From Saccharothrix saharensis (GTDB lineage Bacteria; Actinomycetota; Actinomycetes; Mycobacteriales; Pseudonocardiaceae): DNA of 64,000 nucleotides. A program made the translations under genes and the position numbers. A model generated the notes under the pieces. It searched no databases and was not told the DNA's origin. It saw nothing but the letters and a program-made list of their open reading frames with translations. The stretch is taken from the NCBI RefSeq assembly GCF_006716745.1, contig NZ_VFPP01000001.1, positions 3,906,001 to 3,970,000 on the forward strand. Direction: 5' to 3'. How positions within the stretch are numbered: the first letter of the stretch is position 1; every line of letters starts with the position of its first letter. This document shows, in pieces, positions 50,671 to 58,647 of this stretch.

Positions 50671-51199
50671 CGCAGGCGTCCAGGGCCGCGTCGACGTCGT
50701 CGGTGACCACGAGGGAGTCGAGCGCGAACGGGGACACGAAACCGCGTTCGCGCAGCTCCTCCAGCCACGTCACCAGGCCGCGGTAGTGGCCGTCCACGTC
50801 CAGCAGCACCACCGGCTTGGCGTGCATGGCCAGCACCCGCGACGTCCACACCTCGAACAGCTCCTCGCAGGTGCCGATGCCGCCCGGCAGCGCCAGGAAC
50901 GCGTCGCCGTGCGCCTCCATCAACGCCTTGCGGTCGCGCATGGTCTCCACGACCAGCAGCTCGTCGGCGTCGGAGTCGGCCACCTCGCGGTCGACCAGGT
51001 CGCGCGGGATCACGCCGGTGGTGCGGGCCCCGCCCTCCCGGGCCGCCCGCGCCACCGCGCCCATCATCGACGTGCGGCCACCGCCCCACGTCAACGACCA
51101 GCCGCGGGCCGCGATGCGCGCGCCCACGTCGGCCGCGAGGTCCAGGTAGCTCCGCGGAACCGTGCGCAACGACCCGCAGTACACGGTGACCCGCGTCAT
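50663..51199 (-). CDS. LOG-family nucleotide phosphoribohydrolase-like protein, copy 1
   Basis: 178-residue LOG protein (TIGR00730 family). The signature FLALPGGIGTCEELFEVWTS contains PGGxGTxxE; TWGGGRTSMMGAVARAAREG and RDRKALMEAH complete the site. LOG enzymes split cytokinin or nucleoside 5'-monophosphates into base and ribose-5-phosphate; in M. tuberculosis Rv1205 makes cytokinins. ATG 51199 shares one base with the stop of a second LOG gene (TGATG). The two LOG genes are tandem but of different length classes. Confidence 0.9.
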   Translation of the reverse strand: MTRVTVYCGSLRTVPRSYLDLAADVGARIAARGWSLTWGGGRTSMMGAVARAAREGGARTTGVIPRDLVDREVADSDADELLVVETMRDRKALMEAHGDAFLALPGGIGTCEELFEVWTSRVLAMHAKPVVLLDVDGHYRGLVTWLEELRERGFVSPFALDSLVVTDDVDAALDACAS

Positions 51200-51963
51200 C
51201 AGTGCGCGTCCGCCCACGCCTTGTGCGCGTCGTTCACCACGCGCACCGCGTCGTCGATGTCGTCGGTCAGGTGCAGCAGGTCCAGGTCCTTCTCGCCGAC
51301 CTTGCCGCTGTCCAGCACCGAGTCGCGCACCCAGTCGTACAGGCCCTGCCAGTAGGACTTGCCGAACAGCACCACCGGGAACTTGGTGACCTTCTTCGTC
51401 TGCACCAGGGTCAGCGCCTCGAACAGCTCGTCCAGCGTGCCGAACCCGCCCGGCAGGCAGATGAACGCCTGCGAGTACTTGATGAACATGGTCTTGCGCA
51501 CGAAGAAGTAGCGGAAGTTCACGCCCAGGTCGACCCACGGGTTCAGGCCCTGCTCGAACGGCAGCTCGATGCCCAGGCCGACCGAGTACCCGCCCGCCTC
51601 CGAGCAGCCCCGGTTGACCGCCTCCATCGCGCCCGGACCGCCACCGGTGATCACCGCGAACCCGGCCTCGGCCAGCGCACCGCCCAGCTTGCGGCCGATC
51701 TCGTACTCGGGGTGGTCGCGGCCGGTGCGGGCCGAGCCGAACACCGTGACCGCGCTCGGCAGCTCGGCCAGCGCGCCGAAGCCCTCCACGAACTCCGCCT
51801 GGATGCGCAGCACCCGCCACGGGTCGGTGTGCACCCAGTCGCTCGGACCGCGCGAGTCCAGCAGCCGCTGGTCGGTCGTGGTCAGCTCGTCGCGCTGCCC
51901 GCGCCGCAGGACGACCGGTCCGCGCTGCTTCTCCCTGGGGTGCTCGTCCACGCTGTCCGTCAT
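51199..51963 (-). CDS. LOG-family protein, copy 2 (long form)
   Basis: 254 residues with an N-terminal extension of about 70 residues (REKQRGPVVLRRGQRDELTT, WVHTDPWRVLRIQAEFVEGF) before the LOG core: VTVFGSARTGRDHPEYEIGR, VITGGGPGAMEAVNRGCSEA, GLGIELPFEQGLNPWVD and ICLPGGFGTLDELFEALTLV. The long form is usually annotated as a TIGR00730 Rossmann protein and may cleave AMP-like substrates. It is translated just before the short LOG gene and 10 nt after the stop of dapE, so dapE and both LOG genes form one leftward unit. Confidence 0.9.
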   Translation of the reverse strand: MTDSVDEHPREKQRGPVVLRRGQRDELTTTDQRLLDSRGPSDWVHTDPWRVLRIQAEFVEGFGALAELPSAVTVFGSARTGRDHPEYEIGRKLGGALAEAGFAVITGGGPGAMEAVNRGCSEAGGYSVGLGIELPFEQGLNPWVDLGVNFRYFFVRKTMFIKYSQAFICLPGGFGTLDELFEALTLVQTKKVTKFPVVLFGKSYWQGLYDWVRDSVLDSGKVGEKDLDLLHLTDDIDDAVRVVNDAHKAWADAH

Positions 51964-51973
51964 TGGGTGGAGT

Positions 51974-53053
51974 CTAGTGGCGTGCCCCGTCGCGGCTGAG
52001 GAAGCGACGCAGGACGTCGACGCACCGGTGGACCTGGTCCACCGGGACGTTCTCCTGCTGCGTGTGCGCGAGCGTCGGGTCACCCGGCCCGAAGTTCACC
52101 GCGGGCATGCCCAGGGCGGCGAACCGGGCCACGTCGGTCCAGCCGAGCTTGGCCACGGGGGTGCCGCCGGCGGCTTCGACCAGCTCACGGGTGGTCGGCG
52201 CGTGCAGGCCCGGCAGGGCGCCCGGCGAGCTGTCGGTGACCGTGACGTCGTAGCCCTCGAACACCTCCCGCAGGTGCTGCTCGGCCTGCTCGGGCGTGCG
52301 GTCGGGGGCGAAGCGGTGGTTGACCGTCAGCACGGCCTCGTCCGGCACGACGTTGCCCGCCACGCCGCCGCTGATCCGCACGGCCTGCAGGCCCTCGCGG
52401 TACCGGCAGCCGTCGATCTCGACCTGGCGCGGCTCGTAGGCCTCCAGGCGGCGCAGGGCGTCACCGATGGCGTGGATCGCGTTGACGCCCATCCACCCGC
52501 GGGCGGTGTGGGCGCGCACGCCCTTCGTGCGCAGGTCGATGCGCATCGTGCCCTGGCAGCCGGCCTCGACGGTGCCGTTGGACGGCTCGCACACGATCGC
52601 CAGGTCGCCGCGCAGCCACTCGGGCAGCTCGCGCTCGATGCGGCCGAGGCCGTTGCGGACGGCTTCGACCTCCTCGCAGTCGTAGAAGATGAACGTCAGG
52701 TCGTGGCGCGGGTCGGCGACGGTGGCGGCCAGGTGCAGCATCACCGCGTCGCCGCCCTTCATGTCGACCGTGCCGCAGCCGTGCAGGACGCCGTGCTCCA
52801 GCCGGGACGGCAGGTTGTCGTTGATCGGCACGGTGTCGAGGTGGCCGGCGAGCACGACGCGGGACGGGCGGCCGAGGTTCGTGCGGGCCAGCACGGCGTT
52901 GCCGGACCGGGTGACCTCCAGGGCGGTCTGCTCTTCGAGCGACCGTTCGACGAGGTCGGCGAGGCGCGCTTCGTCGCCGGAGACGCTGGGGATGTCGACC
53001 AGGGCGGCGGTCAGCTCGACGGGGTCGGCGGCGAGGTGCAAGGTGTCGGCCAC
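51974..53053 (-). CDS. dapE: Succinyl-diaminopimelate desuccinylase
   Basis: 359-residue M20 metallohydrolase that removes succinate from N-succinyl-diaminopimelate in lysine and peptidoglycan synthesis. Metal motifs: [12 protein letters not shown] (about residues 65-76), [31 protein letters not shown] and [19 protein letters not shown] 53053 gives [26 protein letters not shown] (minus strand) lies seven bases before it, so translation is probably leaderless, and this -10 overlaps that of divergent dapD. Order and divergence match Rv1202/Rv1201c. Confidence 0.94.
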   Translation of the reverse strand: MADTLHLAADPVELTAALVDIPSVSGDEARLADLVERSLEEQTALEVTRSGNAVLARTNLGRPSRVVLAGHLDTVPINDNLPSRLEHGVLHGCGTVDMKGGDAVMLHLAATVADPRHDLTFIFYDCEEVEAVRNGLGRIERELPEWLRGDLAIVCEPSNGTVEAGCQGTMRIDLRTKGVRAHTARGWMGVNAIHAIGDALRRLEAYEPRQVEIDGCRYREGLQAVRISGGVAGNVVPDEAVLTVNHRFAPDRTPEQAEQHLREVFEGYDVTVTDSSPGALPGLHAPTTRELVEAAGGTPVAKLGWTDVARFAALGMPAVNFGPGDPTLAHTQQENVPVDQVHRCVDVLRRFLSRDGARH

Positions 53054-53060
53054 CCGGCGC

Positions 53061-53070
53061 ACGTTACCGT
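53061..53070. promoter_or_regulatory. Overlapping divergent -10 boxes of dapE and dapD
   Basis: Only 25 bases separate the two GTG starts. Minus-strand TAACGT (53061-53066) lies seven bases before the dapE GTG, and plus-strand TACCGT (53065-53070) lies eight bases before the dapD GTG. The boxes share two bases, so polymerase could melt only one promoter at a time. Both mRNAs would begin at or near the start codon. Confidence 0.5.
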
Positions 53071-53078
53071 TGACACCC

Positions 53079-54050
53079 GTGAGCACCGCAAACCCCACCG
53101 GCGCGTACGGCGTCGGACTCGCGACCGTCACCCCTACCGGCGCCGTGCTGGACACGTGGTTCCCGTCGCCGTCGCTCGAGGACGCGGAGCCCGGTGTGGC
53201 GCTGCTGTCGTCCGCGGAGGTCTCGGCCGCGCTCGGCGAGGCCGCGGCCAAGCAGCTCGGCGTGGACGCCGAGCGCGACGTCGAGGTCGTCGGCGTCCGG
53301 GTCGGCATCGGCTCGCTGGCCGACGCGCCGACCTCCACCTACGACGTGTGGCTGCGGCTGCACCTGCTGTCGACGCGGCTCGTGCGGCCGCACGGTGCGA
53401 ACCTGGACGGCGTGTTCGGGCTGCTGAACAACGTGGTGTGGACGAACTTCGGGCCGTGCGCGGTGGAGGGGTTCGAGCAGACCCGGCTGCGGCTGCGCGG
53501 GCGCGGGCCGGTGACCGTGTACGGGGTCGACAAGTTCCCCCGGATGGTGGACTACGTCGTGCCGAGCGGGGTGCGGATCGCGGACGCGGACCGGGTCCGG
53601 ATGGGCGCGCACCTGGCGTCCGGCACGACCGTGATGCACGAGGGGTTCGTGAACTTCAACGCGGGCACGCTCGGCACGTCCATGGTGGAGGGCCGCATCT
53701 CGGCCGGTGTCGTCGTCGGTGACGGGTCGGACGTCGGCGGCGGGGCGTCGATCATGGGCACGCTGTCCGGTGGCGGCAAGCAGGTCATCTCGATCGGCGA
53801 GCGGTGCCTGATCGGCGCGAACGGCGGCGTGGGCATCTCGTTGGGCGACGACTGCGTCGTGGAGGCCGGCCTCTACATCACCGCGGGCACCAAGGTGACC
53901 GCCGCCGACGGCACCGTCGTGAAGGCGGGTCAGCTGTCCGGCGTGCCGAACCTGTTGTTCCTGCGCGACTCGACCACCGGCGCCGTCAAGGTCCTCCCCC
54001 GCCACGGCCGGACCGTCGCCCTGAACGCCGCCCTCCACGCCAACGACTGA
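53079..54050 (+). CDS. dapD: Tetrahydrodipicolinate N-succinyltransferase
   Basis: 323 residues, the actinobacterial DapD form. The N-terminal domain ([20 protein letters not shown]) is followed by the linker [20 protein letters not shown] and a left-handed parallel beta-helix of hexapeptides ([40 protein letters not shown]). It uses succinyl-CoA to block tetrahydrodipicolinate in the succinylase branch of the lysine/meso-DAP pathway, with dapC and dapE close by. GTG 53079 is probably read from a leaderless mRNA. The gene ends nine bases before the 22-bp repeat array. Confidence 0.95.
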   Translation: MSTANPTGAYGVGLATVTPTGAVLDTWFPSPSLEDAEPGVALLSSAEVSAALGEAAAKQLGVDAERDVEVVGVRVGIGSLADAPTSTYDVWLRLHLLSTRLVRPHGANLDGVFGLLNNVVWTNFGPCAVEGFEQTRLRLRGRGPVTVYGVDKFPRMVDYVVPSGVRIADADRVRMGAHLASGTTVMHEGFVNFNAGTLGTSMVEGRISAGVVVGDGSDVGGGASIMGTLSGGGKQVISIGERCLIGANGGVGISLGDDCVVEAGLYITAGTKVTAADGTVVKAGQLSGVPNLLFLRDSTTGAVKVLPRHGRTVALNAALHAND

Positions 54051-54058
54051 CCCGAGCG

Positions 54059-54206
54059 TCGAACGCTCAGGTCCCGCGTGTCGAACCTCCAGGACCCGCG
54101 TGTCGAACGTTCAGGTCCCGCGAGTCGAACGCTCAGGTCCCGCGTGTCGAACGCTCAGGTCCCGCGTGTCGAACGTTCAGGACCCGCGAGTTCAACGTTC
54201 GGCAAA
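54059..54206 (+). repeat. 22-bp tandem repeat array, left arm (7 units)
   Basis: Units start at 54059, 54081, 54103, 54125, 54147, 54169 and 54191, exactly 22 bases apart. Consensus is TCGAACGCTCAGGTCCCGCG plus TG or AG; variation is confined mostly to GCTC/GTTC, GGTCCC/GGACCC and the last two bases. The seventh unit is degenerate (TTCAACGTTCGG). The array is in the opposite orientation to the array at 54221-54346 and starts nine bases after the dapD stop. Confidence 0.95.
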
Positions 54207-54220
54207 CCGGTCGGTATGCC

Positions 54221-54346
54221 CGAGCGTTGAATTCAAGGGACCTGAGCGTTCGACTCTCGGGACCTGGGCGTTCGACTCTCGGGACCTGGGCGTTCGACTC
54301 ACGGGACCTGAGCGTTCGACTCTCGGGACTTGAGCGTTCGACTCTC
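54221..54346 (-). repeat. 22-bp tandem repeat array, inverted right arm (6 units)
   Basis: Units GGGACCTGAGCGTTCGACTC plus TC start at 54237, 54259, 54281, 54303 and 54325, again exactly 22 bases apart, with a degenerate unit at 54221-54236 in the same phase. Read on the minus strand they are TCGAACGCTCAGGTCCCGAG plus AG, the left-arm unit with a different tail. With the left arm they form a 288-bp imperfect palindrome whose centre is near 54207-54216. The array ends five bases before the dapC stop. No gene is present in 54051-54351. Confidence 0.95.
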
Positions 54347-54351
54347 GAGGG

Positions 54352-55452
54352 TCAGGAGGTCAGGCGGGTGGCGGCGGTGGAGATGGCGGCGTCGGAGGCC
54401 GTCAGGGCGATGCGGACGTGCCGGTCGCCCGTCGGGCCGTAGAACGTACCCGGGGCGGCCAGGACGCCGCGGTCGGCCAGCCACGAGACGGTGTCCCACG
54501 CGGGCTCGCCGGCCCGGGTCGACCACAGGTACAGCCCGGCCTCCGAGTGGTCCACGGTGAAGCCCGCCGCCGTCAACGCCGGCAGCAGCACGTCACGCCG
54601 CGCCCGGTACCGCTCACGCTGCTCGGCCACGTGCGCGTCGTCGTTCAACGCCGCCGTGATCGCCGCCTGCACGGGCCGCGGCACGATCATCCCGGCGTGC
54701 TTGCGCACCTCCAGCAACGACGCCACCAGCGCCGGGTCGCCCGTCACGAACCCCGCCCGGTACCCGGCCAGGCTCGACGACTTCGACAGCGAGTGCACGG
54801 CCAGCACCCCGTCCAGCGACCCGCCGTTGACCGACGGCCGCAGCACGGACACGGGCGACGCCGTCCACGCCAACGCCAGGTAGCACTCGTCGGACGCCAC
54901 CACCGCGCCCACCGCCCGCGCGTCGGCCACCGCCTGCGCGAGCTGCGCCTCGGGCAGCACCCGACCGGTCGGGTTGGACGGCGAGTTCAGCCACACCAGC
55001 GACGTCCCGACCGGCGGCGGCTCGCCGTCGGCCAGCCGCACCACCGTGGCACCCGCCAGCCGCGCACCCACCTCGTACGTCGGGTACGACAACGCCGGGA
55101 TGGCCACCACGTCGCCCGGCCCCAGGCCCAGCAACGTCGGCAGCCACGCCACCAGCTCCTTCGACCCGATCGTCGGCAGCACCGCCACCGGGTCGAGCCC
55201 CGGCACGCCGTGCCGCCGCGCCAACGCGCCGACGACCGCCTCCCGCAACGCCGGCGTGCCGTGCGTGGTCGGGTAGCCGGGCTGGTCGGCGACCGTGCCG
55301 AGGGCGTGCCGGATCAGCTCCGGGACCGGGTCCACCGGCGTGCCGATGGACAGGTCGACCACGCCGCCGGGGTGCGTGCGCGCCTTGGCGGCGTGGTCGG
55401 CCAGCGAGTCCCAGGGGAAGTCCGGGAGCCCCCGCGAGGTGCGGGAGGTCAC
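54352..55452 (-). CDS. dapC: Succinyl-diaminopimelate aminotransferase
   Basis: 366-residue class I/II PLP aminotransferase. Start [20 protein letters not shown], then [39 protein letters not shown] (aspartate/PLP loop), SDECYLAL and the lysine site [14 protein letters not shown] (PLP Lys). It converts N-succinyl-2-amino-6-ketopimelate to N-succinyl-DAP with glutamate, between DapD and DapE. GTG 55452 overlaps the fdxC stop (GTGA); the same fdxC-dapC pair exists as Rv1177-Rv1178. It converges with dapD across the repeat array. Confidence 0.93.
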   Translation of the reverse strand: MTSRTSRGLPDFPWDSLADHAAKARTHPGGVVDLSIGTPVDPVPELIRHALGTVADQPGYPTTHGTPALREAVVGALARRHGVPGLDPVAVLPTIGSKELVAWLPTLLGLGPGDVVAIPALSYPTYEVGARLAGATVVRLADGEPPPVGTSLVWLNSPSNPTGRVLPEAQLAQAVADARAVGAVVASDECYLALAWTASPVSVLRPSVNGGSLDGVLAVHSLSKSSSLAGYRAGFVTGDPALVASLLEVRKHAGMIVPRPVQAAITAALNDDAHVAEQRERYRARRDVLLPALTAAGFTVDHSEAGLYLWSTRAGEPAWDTVSWLADRGVLAAPGTFYGPTGDRHVRIALTASDAAISTAATRLTS

Positions 55453-55775
55453 TCGTGCGACGCCTGCGGGGGGAGAGCCTTGATGAACGCGGGGTCGGCG
55501 CTGACCTTGCCGACCTTCGAGGCGCCGCCGGGGGACCCCAGCTCGTCGAAGAAGTCCACGTTCGCCTTCGTGTACTCCTTCCACTCGTCCGGCACGTCGT
55601 CCTCGTAGTAGATGGCCTCGACGGGGCACACCGGCTCGCAAGCACCACAGTCGACGCACTCATCCGGGTGGATGTAGAGCATCCGGTCGCCTTCGTAGAT
55701 GCAGTCGACGGGGCACTCTTCGATGCACGCCTTGTCGAGCACGTCCACGCACGGCTGGGCGATCACATAGGTCAC
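55449..55775 (-). CDS. fdxC: 7Fe ferredoxin
   Basis: 108 residues with two cluster regions: [17 protein letters not shown] (residues 9-25; the spacing typical of a 3Fe-4S plus 4Fe-4S ferredoxin) and [15 protein letters not shown] (about 40-54), then the acidic C-terminal extension [18 protein letters not shown] of mycobacterial-type 7Fe ferredoxins. It carries single electrons to P450s or other oxidoreductases. GTG 55775 begins the gene and dapC is translated from the overlapping stop. The upstream 146 bases contain one isolated match to the 22-bp repeat unit. Confidence 0.95.
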   Translation of the reverse strand: MTYVIAQPCVDVLDKACIEECPVDCIYEGDRMLYIHPDECVDCGACEPVCPVEAIYYEDDVPDEWKEYTKANVDFFDELGSPGGASKVGKVSADPAFIKALPPQASHE

Positions 55776-55930
55776 TGCGCTCTCCTGCTCTTGTTCTGGT
55801 CCACACCGCGCAAGCCGGAGAGTACGCGGCGGAGTCGATTGTCCAACGCTCAGGCTTGCCTTATCGGCACCGTGGTTCAGCTCACAGACCGCCGCTCACC
55901 TGCGCGGGGCACGATGCGGGGGTGCGGGGA

Positions 55931-56659
55931 GTGACCGAGTTGGAGCAGCGGTGCGCGGACGCGTGGCCGGCACTGGTCGACCGGCCGCTCGGGCAGTGGC
56001 GGCTGAGGGCCGCGGGCGGGTTCACCGGACGGGCCAACAGCGCCCTGACCACGGGTGATCCGGGTGTCCCGGTGGCCGACGCGCTGCGCGTGGTGATCGA
56101 CTTCGCAGCCGCCAACGCGATCAGGCCGACCGCGCACGTGGTGGTCGGCGCCCCCGCCGAGGAGGGTGTCGCGGCGGCCGGGTGGCGGGTCGATGTGGAT
56201 CACCCGGGCGGCGCGGAGTCGCTCGTGATGACCGGTCGGTTGGATGGGTTCGCCACTCCGAAGGCAGCCGACGTGGACATTTCGGACACCGGATCTCCCG
56301 GATGGTGGGAGCTGGCCGCCCAACCCGACCCCACCCCCGCCCAGCGGCACGTGCTGGCGTCCGGCGACCGGGTCGGCTTCGGCGCGGTCGTGCGCGACGG
56401 GCAGGTGCTCGCCGCCGTGCGCGGCGCCGTCGTCGGCGACCTGCTGCACGTGGCGCGGCTCGCCGTCCGCCCCGAGGCGCGCCGGCTGGGCCTGGCGCGC
56501 GGCCTCATGGGCGGCCTCGCGGCGTGGGGCCTGGAGCACGGCGCCACGACGTGCGCGCTCCAGGTGGCCGAGCACAACAAGCCCGCGATCACGCTCTACG
56601 AGTCGCTGGGCTGCGTCGAGCACCACCGCTACCGCTACTGGGTGTCGAACCACGCGTAG
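55931..56659 (+). CDS. GNAT-family N-acetyltransferase
   Basis: 242 residues. An N-terminal domain (LEQRCADAWPALVDRPLGQW, RLRAAGGFTGRANSALT) precedes a C-terminal GNAT domain with LHVARLAVRPEARRLGLARG (acetyl-CoA pyrophosphate loop, near residue 180), LQVAEHNKPAITLYESLGC and HHRYRYW at the end. The substrate is unknown. GTG 55931 gives VTELEQRC; an upstream GTG at 55922 is equally possible. It is divergent from fdxC and its end overlaps the convergent gene at 56635 by 25 nt. Confidence 0.85.
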   Translation: MTELEQRCADAWPALVDRPLGQWRLRAAGGFTGRANSALTTGDPGVPVADALRVVIDFAAANAIRPTAHVVVGAPAEEGVAAAGWRVDVDHPGGAESLVMTGRLDGFATPKAADVDISDTGSPGWWELAAQPDPTPAQRHVLASGDRVGFGAVVRDGQVLAAVRGAVVGDLLHVARLAVRPEARRLGLARGLMGGLAAWGLEHGATTCALQVAEHNKPAITLYESLGCVEHHRYRYWVSNHA

Positions 56660-57363
56660 GCGGCCCTGCGGACGCGTTTCAACGCCGAGCGCTCGCCGAA
56701 GTAGTCGCCCACCACGCCGACGACCGGCAGCATGCCCAGCGCCTGGTGGTACAGCCGCCCCTGGGGCCGCTTGTCCAGCTCGTCCTCGAGCTTCCAGAGG
56801 ACCTTGGCGAGCTTCCAGATCGTCGCGCCGATCGCCCGGAACGTGGACCGCTCCCGCAGCTCCTCGGTCAGCGCGGCGGTCTGCTCGTCCTCCTTGAGCT
56901 CGTCGACCGGCAACCCGTCGACCTCCCGCTGGAACAGCACGTGCGCGAGCAGCCGCACCCGGTCCTCGGTGGAGGTGAACCCGTGCTCGCCCGCGATCGC
57001 CGACAGCAGCAGCCCCTGGCCCGCCGCGCCCAGCGCGGACTGGATCGGCAGCCGGTCGGCCAGCACCCCGCCGACGCCGGGCAGCGCCGCCACGAGGGAC
57101 ACCACCCGGCCGACGCGGTTGAGCCAGAACTCGTCGCGCTGGAGCACGTCCATCCGCGCCCACGCGGCCGTGCCCGGCACCTTCACCGCGGCCAATTGGT
57201 CCCACAGCTTGTCCACGAGCCCGCGGTCGGCGTCCCGCTCCACCTCGCGGTCGCGCAGGCCGAGCAGGTTCACGTCGCGCAACGTGTCCAGCAGCGGACC
57301 GGTGGCCCGCACGAACGGGCGCAGCGCCCGCACCACGTCCCGGTCAGTGATCGTCTCCGGCAC
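56635..57363 (-). CDS. Hypothetical protein downstream of mshB
   Basis: 242 residues from GTG 57363. The sequence is helical: ITDRDVVRALRPFVRATGPL, DTLRDVNLLGLRDREVERDA, then a hydrophobic glycine-rich stretch VVSLVAALPGVGGVLADRLP (about residues 85-105) and GAAGQGLLLSAIAGEHG, ending YHQALGMLPVVGVVGDYFGE and KRVRRAAYAWFDTQ. This may be a membrane-associated or amphipathic bundle. No family is recognised. It overlaps the membrane-protein gene at 57344-57736 by 20 nt, so mshB, the membrane gene and this gene form one operon. Confidence 0.75.
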   Translation of the reverse strand: MPETITDRDVVRALRPFVRATGPLLDTLRDVNLLGLRDREVERDADRGLVDKLWDQLAAVKVPGTAAWARMDVLQRDEFWLNRVGRVVSLVAALPGVGGVLADRLPIQSALGAAGQGLLLSAIAGEHGFTSTEDRVRLLAHVLFQREVDGLPVDELKEDEQTAALTEELRERSTFRAIGATIWKLAKVLWKLEDELDKRPQGRLYHQALGMLPVVGVVGDYFGERSALKRVRRAAYAWFDTQ

Positions 57364-57736
57364 CGGCCGTCCTCCCCATGTGCGCGCCCACGGCGATGGC
57401 GCCCGGCAGCGCACCCCCGGCGAACAGCACCAGGGTGCGCCAGTCGTTGAGGAGTACCACGTCGCCGCCCGGACCGAACACGCCGAACAGCAGCAACGTG
57501 CCGACCCACACCAGCAGCGGCGACACGGCGCCCACTGTGCGGTGCGCGTACCGCGAGGCGGCGAGCACCAGCAGCGGCGTCGTCACGACCGCGAGCACCA
57601 CCGTGATCGGGAACGGCAGGTCGTCCACCCGCGGCAGCAGCGTGCCGTCCAGCCGCATCGGCAGGAAGAACAGCTCCAGCACCGCGAGCACGAACGCCGC
57701 GACCCCGATCGCGGCGAGAGCCAGGCGATCGCTCAA
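57344..57736 (-). CDS. Small membrane protein after mshB (Rv1171-like position)
   Basis: 130 residues with four membrane helices: LALAAIGVAAFVLAVLELFF, ITVVLAVVTTPLLVLAA, SPLLVWVGTLLLFGVF and LVLFAGGALPGAIAVGAH. TTG 57736 overlaps the mshB stop (TTGA), which explains the lack of a separate ribosome site. In M. tuberculosis a small membrane protein gene (Rv1171) also follows mshB. Function is unknown. The C-terminal end overlaps the next gene. Confidence 0.78.
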   Translation of the reverse strand: MSDRLALAAIGVAAFVLAVLELFFLPMRLDGTLLPRVDDLPFPITVVLAVVTTPLLVLAASRYAHRTVGAVSPLLVWVGTLLLFGVFGPGGDVVLLNDWRTLVLFAGGALPGAIAVGAHMGRTAGAGDDH

Positions 57737-58572
57737 TCCAGCCCCCCGAACAGGTCCTCCTCCGCGCCGGCCGCGGGCCCCTTGGCCAGCACGTAGTACT
57801 CGGCCTGCACGACGGGCTGCGCGATGCCGTTGGACAGCGCGTAGCTCGCCCGGCCCGCGCCGTCCTGCCACACGCTGATCTGCGTGGAGTGCGCGCGCAA
57901 CGCCCGCAGCTTCGCGACCAGGTGCTCGGAGATGTCGATGGTGGTGGTGATCTCGGCGTCGTCGGTGACCGGCAGCTCGCCCTCGGTGGGCAGCCGCCAC
58001 GGCAGGTCCCCGATCTCGGCCAGCGCCGCCGCGCCCGCCTCGGTCGCCGCGCGCGACGTCACGGCGTGGAACACGCGGTCCACGTCCGTCGCGGCGGCCG
58101 TGGTGATCTGGTGGGCGCGGATGTGGTCGGGGTGGCCGTAGCCGCCGAACGCGTCGTAGGTGACGACGACCTGCGGCTTCACCGACGAGATGATCTCGGA
58201 CAGGGCGGCGACCTGCTCGTCGAACGAGCCGTTGACGAACGCGCGCGGGTGGTCGTTCGCCTCGACGCCCGCCATGCCGGAGTCGCGCCAGCGGCCGATG
58301 CCGCCGAGGAACCGGTGGTCGGTCACGCCCAGCGCGGCGCACGCCGAGCGCAGTTCCGCGACCCGGTACCCGCCGAGCTGGTCGGCGTTGGCCGCGGTCA
58401 GCTCCCGGAGCGCGGGCGGGATGATCTCGCCCTCCTCGCCGAGGGTGCAGGTGACCACGGTGACGTGCGCGCCCAGCGCCGAGTAGCGGGCGATGGTGCC
58501 GCCCGTCCACAGGCTCTCGTCGTCGGGGTGTGCGTGTACCAGCAGCAACCGTGGTGGAGCGGTGAGCGTCAC
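57733..58572 (-). CDS. mshB: Mycothiol deacetylase MshB
   Basis: 279-residue zinc deacetylase that converts GlcNAc-inositol to GlcN-inositol, the second step of mycothiol synthesis. Visible motifs: VHAHPDDES (His and Asp ligands, residues 12-20), TCTLGEEGEIIPP, DHRFLGGIGRWRDSGM and YGHPDHIRAH (third zinc ligand, about residue 150). GTG 58572 gives VTLTAPPRLLLVHAHPDDES. TACTCT (minus strand, 58579-58584) six bases before it suggests a leaderless mRNA. Presence of mshB places the organism among mycothiol-making actinobacteria. Confidence 0.95.
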   Translation of the reverse strand: MTLTAPPRLLLVHAHPDDESLWTGGTIARYSALGAHVTVVTCTLGEEGEIIPPALRELTAANADQLGGYRVAELRSACAALGVTDHRFLGGIGRWRDSGMAGVEANDHPRAFVNGSFDEQVAALSEIISSVKPQVVVTYDAFGGYGHPDHIRAHQITTAAATDVDRVFHAVTSRAATEAGAAALAEIGDLPWRLPTEGELPVTDDAEITTTIDISEHLVAKLRALRAHSTQISVWQDGAGRASYALSNGIAQPVVQAEYYVLAKGPAAGAEEDLFGGLD

Positions 58573-58647
58573 CGGATGAGAGTAATGGGCCGCCGCCGCG
58601 CCGACTGCCACAAGGGTCGGGTCCGGCGCAGCGGCGGCCGTGTCAGC

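Noticed and set aside
54059..54346. CRISPR array
   Set aside because: Units follow each other without unique spacers, change orientation in the middle and no cas gene is nearby.
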